Shown piece after piece: positions 1 through 11,640 of a DNA stretch of 64,000 nt. The translations under genes were made by a program, and so were the position numbers. Each line of letters starts with the position of its first letter. Within the stretch, counting starts at the first letter, position 1. Below the pieces are notes generated by a model that worked only from the letters and a program-made list of their open reading frames with translations, was not told the DNA's origin and made no database searches. Where the stretch lies: the NCBI GenBank assembly GCA_013399115.1, contig VXAA01003394.1:1-64000 (forward strand), given 5' to 3'. This stretch comes from Anseranas semipalmata. Lineage: Eukaryota > Chordata > Aves > Anseriformes > Anseranatidae.

Positions 1-180
1 GCCAGGTCTGCTAGGAAACACATTGAACGCTTTCATCTAGATGAAGGGTTTCCCGTCTGCCTGGTTCTTTCTCTTTCGGGAGGGGAAAAGATTTAGAGGT
101 TTGTCACCCGCATATTTTGCTGCCTCCCCCCTTTTTTTTTTAAAGTTTAAATGCACCCAGCATTAAATAAAATTTAATGC

Positions 181-230
181 AGCGTAAAAAAAAAAAAAAG
201 GAAAGAAAAAAAGAAAGGAAAAGGGTAAGG
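181..230 (+). repeat. Purine-rich A/G tract
   Basis: An uninterrupted run of A bases from about 186 is followed by ggaaag/aaaaaaag-type repeats to about 230. It is low-complexity sequence just upstream of the CpG island; the open frame across it codes only K/E/R repeats and is not credible. Confidence 0.8.
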
Positions 231-599
231 GTACAACCAGATAACGAAGGGCNTTTCCACGTACGGAGTTATTTATACTCAACAAACAGGACATCTGTTT
301 TTCTTTTCAAAAATCTGGGGTTTGAAGTTCTTAATTTCATCCAGAGTCTCTATCAAAGCTCCGAGATTTCTTTTTTGTTCTTGGAGAGCGATCCTTACAG
401 TGAACCACAAAGAAAGTTGGTGACCAGAAGGGTCAGTTAAACTTTAACAAAATAAAATAGAAATAATGATAATAAAAAAATCGGAGGGAACGCAGAGATA
501 CCGTGTATCTCAACGCATACCCTCGTGTTTGGGGGGTGCTGGGCTGGGCTCTGGCTGTGCCGCTCAAACCGAAACTCACAGGCCCGGTGAGGGAGGGAA

Positions 600-2600
600 A
601 CGATCTCGAAGCTTGTGTCCTTGCCATTGACAGCCTCTTCTCCGGCCGCAGCGGTGGGTGCTGGCGGCAGCGCTGATGCCGCACCGCAGATGCAGCCACC
701 CTGGGGTGGCAGGGCCGGTCGGGCCGGCCGTACCCTGTCCAAAAACAAACCCGCGGCCGCGGCAGCACGGCGGCCCCGGGCCTCCTGGGGCCTGATGCGC
801 GCACAGGTGGCGGAGGGCTCGGTGGCTGAGCCCCAGAGAAGCGGCTCCCGGAGGCGGCGGCTCCGCTCCCGTGTGCGGGAGCGGCTGGGGCGAGCGGAGC
901 GCGCCTGCCCCTGCGGCGCGGGCAGCAAGCTCGGGGGCCCCTTCGTAGAAACCCCCTCTCGTTCCCTTTAGAAAGGGGTGCGGGGCGTGGTGCAGCAGCG
1001 CCCTGGCGTCCACCCAGCAGGGCCGCGGGTTAGCAGGGGCACCGGCACCATTTCTCCGGCTATTGCAAGCATTTGCATGCCCATGCCCCTCGTACCAGCC
1101 CCTCTGCTTCTCTCGGTTAAGGCCGAGCCCTAGGTGAACGGGGAACTGCAAAGAGGGAAGTCAGCGTGTCGTTATGCTGGGAAAGCGGGGACCCAAAGGC
1201 AGCCAGCGTGCTGGAGTGGCTTTGCACCAGGAGCTCTACGTGTTTTTCTAAGAGCACCTGAGGTTAGCGGTCGTTTCCATCTCCTTGTATCCAGAAAGGG
1301 GGAACATAAATCATGGAACATACCTCAGATTACCCGAATGGCAATGAAACATCCCAGTGGATCTGCTTGGTGTCAGCTGGAGACCCAGCTCGATCTGTCC
1401 CCTGCTTGCCGGGGTGACCGGCATGGCACCGGCTCCTCGGGGCCAGTGCAGTCGGCTCCGTCGCTGGCTCAGCAAAGCAACGGGGGAGCCGCTCAGCCAA
1501 AACCCTCGGGGCTGCTTCCCGGGGGCGAGCCCGCTTCTACCGCGGGCAGCCCCGGCCCCTTGGGCCGCACACGGGCGCGGCGGCCGCCGGGCGGCTCGGG
1601 GACGCGGTCGCGAGTGGCTCGGGGACGCGGTCGCGAGTGTACCCGCGCCGCTCGGCCCCGGCCGATTTGCCGTGTCGTCGCTGGTGGCAGCGGCTTTGTG
1701 TCTTGGTGCGTGTACACGGGTCTTAAAAACAAGGCTATACCGAGACCTGTTTTCAGCCAGGCTGGCGTGGAGGAGGGCTGCATCTGTTCTGCCCAAGGTT
1801 TCCCTCGGAGGACGAGGTGACACCGCGGCGCGACTTCGTTTCGCTCCCCTTGTGCTCTTCGGGGCGGGGGTCGGAGCAGGAGCCGAAAGGCAGCCGGTAA
1901 TCGCGGGCGGCTGCAGTGCGGGCCGCAGGGGCACCCCGGCTGCACCGAAACCGAATTTGGGGAGCGCAGCTCCGCGGGGTCGAGTCCAGGCTGGCCGTGC
2001 CTCCATCAGGGCGCTGCCGGAGAGGTCGCGTCCCGCTTGCTCCTGCGGCGGGGCTGCCGCTGGTGCAGTCCCTCTCGTGGGGCCAGGGGATGCACCTAGC
2101 TTCCACCGCTTTTGTGTTACTGTTTTTAACCAACGCCAGCCTGCCCTGCGGAAAATAAAGGAGAACAATAGGCCCTGCCGTGTCCAGGGGATGCAAGCAG
2201 AGAAACGGCTGGCGGTGTGAAAGCGAGAGCTCTGAAACGGGCAACCTGGGGTGGGGAGAGCTGGCGGGCTAGGGATGCTGAACTCGTACCTAGCGTCGGA
2301 TTAATTGGCTTAATGAGCTTTTCGGAGTCACCCAGACGAGGAAGGTAGGCGGTGAAAATACAGGGGAAAAGGAGAGGTTACGGGGACTTGGCGTTTNGGG
2401 CCGGCCGGGAGCTGCGGGCGGCGCCCGGGGCGCGGGGCAGCCCCAGCCGGGCGCGGCGTTTGCAGGGCGCGGGCTCGCCCCTTGCAGCCCGCTCCTGCTG
2501 CCGGCCGAGCCGGGAGAAAGGTGCTCGCGGACAGGGGAAACGAACCTCTGAATATCGGTTCCCGGGAGCGGAAGGCGAGAAAGCAAACCGATGTTTGGAA
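600..2600. promoter_or_regulatory. CpG island, inferred to be intronic in SIM1
   Basis: The stretch is strongly GC-rich and dense in CpG dinucleotides, with peaks at about 640-960, 1500-2060 and 2395-2580, in sharp contrast to the AT-rich sequence on both sides. Overlapping open frames of 100-287 codons exist on both strands, but they are expected from high GC and none resembles a known protein. I found no SIM1 bHLH or PAS exon between here and 19687, so the island lies in an intron upstream of the exon at 19687 rather than at the first exon. It may be an alternative promoter, an antisense or lncRNA promoter, or a Polycomb-type developmental island. An assembly N sits at 2397. Confidence 0.7.
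1594..1639 (+). repeat. Perfect 23-bp tandem duplication inside the CpG island
   Basis: The unit at 1594-1616 (gctcggggacgcggtcg followed by cgagtg) is repeated exactly at 1617-1639. Each unit carries several CpGs and the self-complementary core tcgcga. Confidence 0.95.
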
Positions 2601-2959
2601 ATAGCGACGAGTCGTGTTTGGGATTGCAGGGTGGAGCCTGAAAGGTGGGATGCTTCTCGCCAAAGGTTCCTTTGAAAACAGGAAATGTCGGTGTTTTGCA
2701 CCGAACTTGGCTGAAGATAACAAAGGTGGTCATTAGCTTCGGGCATCAGGGGATGCCACGCGAGTGTTTGGGTTGCTCGTGGCAGAGTTTTTCTCACTGT
2801 CGGGAGGAACCGGGGCGCGCCGATGTTCTGGAAAGCGGCGGGTGCTGGGTGGCACAAGTGCCTGCCTGCTCCGGAGGACCCGTGTCAGCGCAGGCTGAGC
2901 GACAGTCCCTGGCCTTGGAGCTGCCCGGCTCCCCTGGGCGATATACGTGAGAAAAGCAG

Positions 2960-4740
2960 AAAGGATGAGAGAGGGGTTGTGCAGAAGGAACTGCCGCCAC
3001 CACTTAAGAAAATAGAAGAGGGGCCATTTCCATCTTCCATAAATCCCAAGCTTTGAGAGAGTGAATTCTAGGATTGAGAACAAATGTTTTTAATAAGTAT
3101 ATATACTGAACTGAATAGGTACGGTGGCAGGGGCATTTGAGCAACAAGAGGAAAGGTTATTTTTTGTGTAATCGGAGTGTGTCAAAAATTAATATAAATG
3201 ACCTTTAAGGATTTCGGCTTTAAAGAACACATATTTGCTCTTCTTTGTATTCCGCTTGGCGTGTGCGAGTACAGACAGAGAATATTTGTTTCTTTTCTTA
3301 TTTGTTCTGTACACACACTAGCCATATTATTGATTATTAGCTGTGCATGTTTATCACATAAAGGGACTCAAGTATGAGTCAATTAATAGAGAATGCAACT
3401 GCTGAAGTTAAGTTTATATTTAGATGGCAAACAACCTCCCTTTAAACAAATGGGTAAAGCAAAGTGCAAATCCTTTGACTTTTTGAGCAAGAACAAATAT
3501 TATAATAATTTGTCCCCAGAGAAAGCTAAGGAAGCTTTTCTATACGCATTTCCTTGTTCTTTAGCATTTAAAAGAATAACGATAGCAGTAACATATAGAG
3601 ACAATGTGGATTAGGTATTTAATTGTGACTGATGATATACAGTACGTACAGGTTCCAGTCCCTCATTTCATATTGCACTGTCTATCTTGCTGATTAGAAG
3701 CACAAATTGAAGCATGCAATGTGTTTGAAAGATTATTTCACAAATAAATGCCATATTGGCAAATGTTTTACTTAATGATGTGGTAAATGCAATTTAGAAT
3801 AAATTAACTGTTAATTGTATCTACACACTTCATCTTGATATTATTACTATTTATAGCTTTGTATGCTACCAGATTTAAAATAATTGTATCAGCAATGTGA
3901 TAGCATTCTGCATGATGGGTTGGACTTTGAAAACTCTCTTCCCTGGCATATTAAGCAGGCTTTAGGGGAAGTTGTGTTTCAGGTTGAAACAAAGCTCTTC
4001 CCGTATTTTTGGTCAGTTACAAAGAAATATTTCCATAGCTTTTCATAAACATCCTCTTTTTGGTCTGTCTCTGGGACGTCAGGTCCCACCTCTTTCTTTT
4101 TCTAGTCAATAGGAGCATCCATAGATTGCATTTCCATACCCACAGGCTCACCTTTCTTAAACATTTCTCTCAAATTGACCTATATGGACATGCTGCAGAG
4201 TCCTCTCCTCAGTCAAAGGTAGATACATGGCTTGTATCTCTCAAGTGGGTGATGGAGTATCTAGGATAGCAAATAAACTGGGAAAGTTATTACTTGCAGA
4301 AGTAATTCTGCACACCCTTACTCATATCATTAGATGAACTACTTGTACATGTAAGCTTAGCCATCTAACTTTAATACTTGAGACAAGGCATACTGACTTT
4401 AACTGGGTATTGCATTTTTTCCTTAAGTAATTGTAAATGTAGAAACAAATCTGACCTGCTGCTTTTCCCTTATATTTCTCTGTATTAATGGGAATTTTGC
4501 CACTTCCTTAACTGTGCACAGAACTAGGTCCCACATCATCTGTTCTACACTGTACAACATACAATCTACAATGTAGTTTTCCTAAGACCAGGAAGCCGTC
4601 CGTCATTCACATGATTTGATTAGCAAAGTAAGTGTGTAATAGAATTGTTTTAATCAGTCAAAATGCTTGAGAAGCATAGGCCTCAAAGAAAAAAGCATAA
4701 AAAGATTCCTGTTGAACCATTCTATGCAGTATTCTGTTTG
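2960..4740. other. Gene-free intronic block, conserved-looking non-coding sequence at about 3180-3960
   Basis: There is no credible coding frame. The part from about 3180 to 3960 is AT-rich but not repetitive. It has many homeodomain-type TAAT/ATTA cores, tattattgattattag-like runs and few low-complexity tracts, which is the texture of vertebrate conserved non-coding elements. This is a judgement from composition; no alignment was possible. The remainder, to 4740, shows nothing I recognise. Confidence 0.35.
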
Positions 4741-4744
4741 TTCA

Positions 4745-4965
4745 CCATTAGTTTTTATTACAGACTTGTCTCCCTGGAACACCGTTTATATATTTCTTGC
4801 AAATAGGAGACAGGCTTTTCCAGGTGTCCACGATACGCTTCTGCAGTTCTTCTTTGTTCATGTAGGGGCTTTCTTAGCTACCATTTGTTTAATTCACTCC
4901 AAATTTCTATGCTTGTATTTAAACCAGGTGACTGTAATGGCCAAGGCACTAAAACTGTGGTCCAG
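4745..4965 (-). mobile_element. Degenerate Tc1/mariner-type transposase 3' end
   Basis: The reverse strand around 4881-4946 reads WPLQSPGLNTSIEIWSELNK before a stop. This lines up with the signature WPSQSPDLNPIENLWSELK around the third catalytic acidic residue of Tc1-family transposases. In a shifted frame, at about 4780-4860, it reads NKEELQKRIVDTWKSL and then a C-terminal stretch like the SMPRRCQAVI end. Stops and frameshifts make it a dead fossil. The catalytic D of SPDLN is G here. I see no inverted terminal repeat. Confidence 0.6.
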
Positions 4966-5050
4966 AGTCTACAGTCACTGCTCATAGGAAAAAAGTTTTA
5001 TTTGATAGTGTAAGGATTAAAGGACTGAGGTTCAGATCCACAGAAAAACA

Positions 5051-5085
5051 TAACAAAATAAAACAAAACAAAACAAAAACAAAAA
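5051..5085 (+). repeat. (AAAAC)n low-complexity tract
   Basis: Repeated aaaac/aaaaac units over 35 bases. Confidence 0.9.
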
Positions 5086-5089
5086 TCCC

Positions 5090-5840
5090 ACAATTATTAG
5101 TTTAAATGCATGCATACTGATAGTCTCAGGCGGCATAAAATTCAGGATTGCAAATAAGTGTCTGTATTCCAAGAAAGAAATGTGACTTCAGATGCTTTCC
5201 ACTTCATCCTTCTCCCATTCAGTGTGCTGGCTGCTACAGGCCCTTGGAAACTCACTCCTTCCAAACACTGAGTTAGGATCTTGTAAAATGATTGTCTGGG
5301 GGCGAGACACGTTCAGCAGCAGATATAGCGGCAATGGCTGAAGCAATTACTATCTCCAGCTGTCTGCCTTAACTCCGCTGATGAAAGTTACAGGGCCCAC
5401 TGCAGGGACTCCCACTCCTAAAATGCCACAGTTTATGGCTCAAGGTAAACTGCCACAGATTTCACTTTGCACGGAAGCACCAGGCTATATGCCGGGGCAC
5501 AGCTGTTCCTGCTAGAGAGGTTTGCGCTTTATCCTTACTCTGCCCCTCAGCACTTTGAATGGCACAAACGAGGCTTGTGAATGCCACTACGGCAGCTGGG
5601 TGCTTACATCCCTTTGGGGGTCAGCCCCAGTGATCCTCCTATATGGCAGAGAGGGGGCATTGAGGGTTATGCCCATTGCTCTGTGACAGTTCAGAGAGCT
5701 GAAGGCAAGCAAGGCCGTTGGAAGAGTGTCTGCTGGTTTTGCCACACACCATTTACATCTTTTCTATGGATTGAATCAGTAGCTGGGCAGAAGAGGCAGG
5801 CCAAGCAGTTGAGCTGCTGCCAAAGTATTCCCTTTCACAT
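5090..5840. other. Gene-free intronic block
   Basis: Unique-looking sequence, somewhat richer in GC than its surroundings between about 5300 and 5800. Short open frames (up to about 100 codons) resemble nothing I know. No splice-bounded SIM1 exon is seen. Confidence 0.4.
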
Positions 5841-5947
5841 TATCATGGGACACGGACATGTTTTAGTGATGGGACTTGGTAGGTCAGGTTGACGGACTTG
5901 ATGATCTTGAAGGTCTTTTCCAACCTAGGTGATTCTATGATTCTATC
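5840..5947 (+). mobile_element. CR1 LINE 3'-end fragment
   Basis: The segment runs from about gggacacggacatg through ttgatgatcttgaaggtc and ttccaacctaggtgattc, ending in tctatgattctat. This is the classic CR1 3' UTR ending with the ATTCTATG octamer repeat. The copy is strongly 5'-truncated and moderately diverged. Confidence 0.85.
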
Positions 5948-5949
5948 AT

Positions 5950-8430
5950 CCTCTTGGAGCTCTGTGCACAATTGCATGCTGAACTGGCTCCCGCTCTCAC
6001 AACAGCAGCGTGTTCCTTCAGCAGGTTTAGTTTTACTAGCTCTGCTTCTGTTGGCATGTTTGTTTGCATGTTTGCGTGTTTGCTCTGTGCTGCATCTCAG
6101 TACTGCTGATTCCCATGTTGTTTCACTGTAATAGCCATGAGATGCAACAGGTGTGATAAGTTACTAAGCTGCTTCTGAAGTAAGGTCTTCCATCTACATT
6201 AGGGTCTTCTTGCTAGTTCTTATTCATACACACACAAACATGGCATTTAGACATGGCCTAAATTAAGTGTTAACAAATAAATCTCCTCCATCCATTCAAC
6301 AGTGGCAGTATCTGTTTAAAATCTAATTCTCCTTCCCTCACCTCTCTTTTGTACTTTACAGTGTGGGCCAGGCTCCAGCACACATGTTCGTACTCAGTAG
6401 GTTGCTTCAGAGGCAGCCCCCCTCACTTTGATGACACTATTTATGGAGGCAGGCATTGCTCTGTGCGAACAAGGGTACAGAGTCTGACCCTTCTGAAGGC
6501 TTGTGACGGCTGCAGTCTGGAGTCAGTCCCATGATCTTAAACACAAGATTTATTCCTCTTGTTGTCTTTTGCTATCATCCACTTAGTGCAATTAAATCAC
6601 AGAAGTCCTGATTTACTAAAGAACTCAAGCACATGGCTGGCTTTAAAGTGCTTAGACACAACTTTCAGTGCATGATTATGTCCTAGCGAATTCAGTTTTG
6701 AAATTAAAAAAACCCTTAGGCACACACTTAGAAATAAGAATATTCCTTGGCTTTGCCAAATAGAGACGGCTGGAAGGCCATGTTTGTTACTGTGTTGAAT
6801 TGGGGCCTAATAAAGAACAGCCGGAGTTTTTCAGCTACAAACCACTGTGTATAAACCTCAGGGGCAGCAATGTTGGAAATAACAGCTATTATCTGCTGAA
6901 GTTTCAGTGCAACTATGGAAACTCAAATGCCTGCTTAACTCAAGTTTGGCTATATCCCCTAGCATTGTGCAGCTACTTTGACATCACCTAGCATGAAGAT
7001 CTTTAAGCCCATCCCATATTCAACCTTCTTACATCTGTGCTTTTGGTGAGGAAGCAGATATGCAAAGCCTGCCCTGAAGGCAGCGTGGTCACGAGTAGCC
7101 TGTGGCTTTCTGTTCTCCCTGTACAATGTTGGCAGCCCAGGCTGTTTCTAGAGAAAACTCTCCAACTTAGGACATGGTTAACTGAAATCCACCCAAAGGC
7201 ATTGCGCGCTGTTTTTCTCTTGCTGTTTCCAAGGGCTGTTTTGTACACAGAACACAATAATAATCTTTAATGACTGCTCCACAAGGCATAGCCCACCAGA
7301 GTATCTGCTCAAATGAAGGCTGGATGTGGGGATAAATAGCTTGATAGCCTCCTCCCATTTGCAGCCAAACTGCTGAACAGTGTTCCCCAAAATAATTCTG
7401 TTGATCCTAAGCTGTGAGTAGGAGAGTTAAAGAAAAAGTGTCATCTTCTGAAAGATAATCAGCATCTTTGGTGCTTTCTAGTCTGTGAAAACCAGCAAAG
7501 GGGGAGGCCGGGTGGCATCAGTCCAAAGGAAACTGCACACCTGTGTGACTACATGTGTGTCATTTAACATGCTTATATGCAGTTAGGGCTTCCATGACGG
7601 TATCTAGTGAGTTCAAGAGAGCGGTAGGAGAGAAGGTGCACAGCACCATTTACACAGGTGTGATAAGCTGGAGTTGCTGTGTATGTGCTGCAGAAGCGGT
7701 CACCACAAGCACACTAAATCTCATATATTATGATAGACTGGATCTGTCACACAAACCCAAATCAAGAGTACAGTTAGTCCAGTGACAGATTACCTGTAGT
7801 GTTGGTCCAAGGACGATTGAAGGTTGGCAGTGGAGCTGATCTGTATGCATGCTGTGGACATTTGTATAGGAACATAGAGCAGCCTGGTCAGAGACTCCTC
7901 CAGGCACCCAGAAACCTTGATAGATGTGCATGTGAAGCAGTGACAGCAGATTGGCTAAAGCTAGCTAAGGTCCCTGCCTGTCCTCATCAAAGCAAGGACC
8001 AAGAGGACGGAAGTCCTAGCCAGAAAAAGTGCTAGCCAGATGTTAGGTTTACATTTCATAAGAAGGTTGTAGGTAGATGCTATTGTGTTTTATTAAATGA
8101 TTTTTATATATCTGTGGAGAATTCTAGATATAAGTAGAATGACTATTCTAAGTATGTCACTACCTATAACCGTACAATCCACTGGAGACTTATTCTTCAG
8201 TTTCATAAACTGGACTTTAATGTAGGCATATATTTCTGGAACAGTGGATGCTAATGATGAGTTGTTAGCATTAACAACCATTCAGAAATTTTCTTTTCTG
8301 AAGTAGATAGAAAGTGTGGGATCAGCAGTAGTTGTGCAATATATGGTGGTTTAAACTTGCCCTGTGGCCCAGAGGGTCTAGGTGGTCAAGCAGGTTATCT
8401 TGTATCATTTTTAACATTAATGGACCCACT
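5950..8430. other. Gene-free intronic block
   Basis: Several 60-85 codon open frames occur on both strands (for example around 7003-7390), but none looks like a known protein or sits between splice sites. No recognisable repeat was found apart from short tttgcatg-like repeats at about 6056-6082. Confidence 0.4.
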
Positions 8431-8890
8431 TCATATAATCACAGAATATCCCAAGTTGGAAGGGACCCACAAGGTCCACCGAGTCCAACTCCTGGCTCCA
8501 CACAGGACCACACAAAAATCAGACCCTATGTCTGAGAGCATTGTCCAAATGCTTCTTGAATACCAGCAGGCTCGGTGCTGTAACCACTGCCCTGAGGAGC
8601 CTGTTCCAGTGCCCGACCACCCTCTCGGTGAAGAACCTTTTCCCAACACCTAGCCTGACCCTCCCCCTGTCACAGCTCCACGCTGTTCCCTCGGGTCCTG
8701 TCGCTGTCACCAGAGAGCAGAGATCAGCGCCTGCCCCTCCGCTCCCCTCGTGAGGAAGCTGCAGGCCGCCATGAGGCCTCCCCTCAGTCTCCTCTGCTAT
8801 GGGCTGAACAAACCAAGTGACTTCAGCTGCTCCTCATACATCTTGCTCTCTAGGCCCTTCACCATCTTTGTAGCCCTCCTTTGGACACTA
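8431..8890 (-). mobile_element. CR1 LINE, 5'-truncated, 3' end at left
   Basis: On the reverse strand the segment encodes the tail of CR1 ORF2 (FFTERVVGHWNRLLRAV followed by FKKHLDNALRHRV), then the short 3' UTR, whose reverse complement starts tcatataatcacagaat. The copy is truncated at about 8890, where it reads tttggacacta on the + strand. It resembles the longer copy at 44.4 kb closely over the shared part, so both probably belong to one fairly young avian CR1 subfamily. Confidence 0.95.
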
Positions 8891-10130
8891 ACAGTGGCTT
8901 AACAAATGTAATAGGACGTAACAAATATAATAGCAGATAATTCATATTTTGAGGAGACTGAATCAGTAGTTAGCAGGAAAGTAACAAATAAAATAGAATT
9001 TTATGAGTTACCTTATAGACTCATGATATAGGCTTTTCTGGCTATTTGTCTTCTGTTTTATCAACATGAACACTTTATACATGATATGTCTATCAAAGCA
9101 GAGTGTGACCAAAACAGAGTGTGATATGAACAGAGCCCTAAACACAAGTAAGCAAATAATGTGAATGGGCTTTGGCTGCAGGAGAGGTTTGGCTGTGCAT
9201 GGGGAGGAGCTAACAAGCAGTGTAATGATGAGATGAGAAAAGAGGTAGATTAATATGTAATAAAATAAATAAATAAATAAGCAACAAAAAGCCATTCTCC
9301 CCAAATGCTAAAAAACGCATGCAAATCCTTGCCCTTCTTTCTTCCCTTCCCTTCTCTAAAAGTCAGCAAAACAAGATTCAGTTGAAAAGCATTTATTAAG
9401 TAACATATCATGGTTGCTTGCTTTGTGGGCAGATAATAGCAGATAATGGCCCAGAGGGACAAAGTACTGTCCCTTGGCCAAAGCTGAGGAACTCTAGAGA
9501 AGTGAGTTGGAAACACATTTGTTGTAGAAAAATCTTGCTTCTTCTGAAGAAGGCAAAAGTCTTATGATGAGAAAGGACTAACCTGATGAAAGAGGAAGTG
9601 ATCTACTGTAGATGGGACCTCCTCACCTGATGGGGGTCATGAACCCTCTTGGACTCAACATGCCTTTGCATCATGGGGCTCAGCTGATCAGAAAAGGCAA
9701 GCTAGAATGATGGACAAGTATGTTATGAGGCATGCAGATAGGAAATTTGCCAAAAGGGAACTAACAGAATGAATAGTAAACCATTTTTTCAAGCACATTG
9801 TTTTTCTTAGATAACCTATTCTTAGATCACGGGAGACTATCAGAAAGTCTGTCAAATGAGGTATAATCCATCTTCTCAAAGAAGATAAAATTATCACAGA
9901 AAAGCTAATTATTTTTTTGATGTGTTTACCGCGGGATCTTAGGAAGGTTCTCACAATAAAAGCTTTCATTGTGGGGAACACAGAGGAGCTGATCAAATCT
10001 GAAATATCAATAAATTATCATTTACAGCAAATTGTTAAAAGTAATAACAACAAATTGTCAGGATCACTCTTCGCCGGACCGTTTTAAAGGAACTGAAGTA
10101 TGAAATTTCTGAACTACTGAGGTGTACAGT
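8890..10130. other. Gene-free AT-rich intronic block with short direct repeats
   Basis: Immediately beside the CR1 there are three imperfect copies of taacaaatrtaataG-type sequence (about 8899, 8918 and 8982). A (TAAA)n tract lies at 9261-9280. No credible coding sequence. Confidence 0.45.
9261..9280 (+). repeat. (AAAT)n microsatellite
   Basis: taaa units over about 20 bases. Confidence 0.9.
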
Positions 10131-10680
10131 GTAACATAAGAACAGCTAAACAGGATCAGACACATACTGATAGTGACCATAGCAAGTACTTTGGAAAGAG
10201 TTTAAAAATAGGACAAGCATGCCGTAATGCTTCCCCAGCACTTTCAGTCTTTAAGAAGTTCAAAGGGCTTCCTAGACAGAGGTGATATCTTTGAATGTAT
10301 TAGTTGTCAATGTTTTGTGTTTTCTTTCTTTTTTTTTTTTCCACCATGAATTTATCTGATTGCTTTTTGAAACCATGTTAATTTTTAGCAAAAGGTAGCT
10401 TGAGTAAATGTGGTAAGAAAGGCCTCCTTTCACAATGAAATTGCTACCTTTCCTATCCTTTAATAGCCCACACTTCTTGTATTAGAAGAAAAAAAGGAAC
10501 AGCTGTTTCCTACTTATTTTCTCTGTTCTCATAATTTACAGATCTTTTTTTTTGTTTCCTTCATCATATCTTTTTCAGCCTGAGGAGTCTCCTTACCTGT
10601 TGCTCATAGAGAAGCCATTCCAAGCCCACCATCCTTGCTGTCCCACTCTCAGGTTTTCAGATGGGGTGATCAGAGTACAC
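10130..10680 (-). mobile_element. Ancient CR1-type LINE fragment
   Basis: Read on the + strand it follows the antisense of an old amniote CR1 tail in order: aacataagaacagctaaaca, then gggatcaga-like text, then ccaccatgaatttatctgat, ctttttgaaaccatgtta, then ctcataattt, and finally cagcctgaggagtctcctta and catagagaagccattccaag. The order and spacing match the abundant ancient CR1 copies of turtles, crocodilians and birds. It is highly diverged and interrupted by T-runs at 10329-10340 and 10546-10553. Confidence 0.6.
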
Positions 10681-11640
10681 AATATTTTTATCTAATTTTG
10701 TACCATCTTTCTAGTCACTGTTACTTGCAAAACATAGAATAGTCAAATTTTCTTTAAAGTCTCTTTTCTGTTTTTACTATTTTCCTAGCCTAGAACTCTC
10801 TCTTATGAGGCTCTTATCTCTAAAAATGGTACCTGGATTTTAGAGTGAAAATAGCTAACACCCTTCATGAAAATCATGAGGAGCTCCTTTTGGCGCTCCT
10901 TTTTGCATACCTTAACGTGCTATAGGAAACTTCAGGATTTAGAAGCCTGCTATTTTATAATTTCTACCAAAAAATTATCAGCAACCTGTCTCAAATCCTT
11001 TGTCCAAGCCTTTCATACAGCTATGTAGCGTGCTATTTCTAATAATTTCTGCTGTTGGGTACACAATAGCAAAGGTATTACATGTATTCAATCAAGTATT
11101 TTTATTCATGGAATACATCTCAAATTTATTTTAGCAGTTTAAATAAGTGGGTTTAATGTATATTTAGTCAAGCATTACAGTAGTGAGGGCTTAAGCAGAT
11201 TAGAAATAAATGAATCCAATTAAAGAACACGTCTGTGAAATTTGATATGTCATAGGCATGAATGAACTGTTTGCACAGCAACTGTAAAGAAATCATTAAT
11301 GATTAACTATCTAGAAGAGGTTTAATCACGGATAAATGGTATAGGACATAGTTAAAACATTTGTGTTGAATACATGGAGATTCTGAAATAATAAAAACAT
11401 GCTTTGCATCAATAGTGACACGAGTATTGGTCTCAGATTTTTTTTATTTTTTTTCTTTCTTGTGTGTGGTAAACGTGCAGCCAGGGGCTGCAGCTGAGAT
11501 TTAGCTTAGTAACATTAATAACCATGTGCAGTGATAGTGGGAGATTGTTCCTTCCAACAAAAAGCTGAAGATTAAGAGGCGAGACAGACAAAGATGCTCC
11601 ACAGAAGAAGTGTTTCCCATAGGAAAATATTGTTATCCTC
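10680..11640. other. Gene-free intronic block with a conserved-looking segment
   Basis: Between about 11000 and 11350 the sequence is AT-rich, non-repetitive and contains clustered homeodomain-type cores, including a perfect 14-base palindrome at 11291-11304. No coding sequence was seen. The functional reading is an inference from composition. Confidence 0.35.

Noticed and set aside
1311..2220. Open frames of 285 and 287 codons on opposite strands
   Set aside because: They overlap each other in the CpG island, where stops are rare because of GC content. Their products are proline-, arginine- and alanine-rich low-complexity sequence without homology or splice context.
3393..3614. 73-codon open frame in a conserved-looking block
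   Set aside because: The sequence texture is that of AT-rich non-coding DNA and the product resembles no protein.
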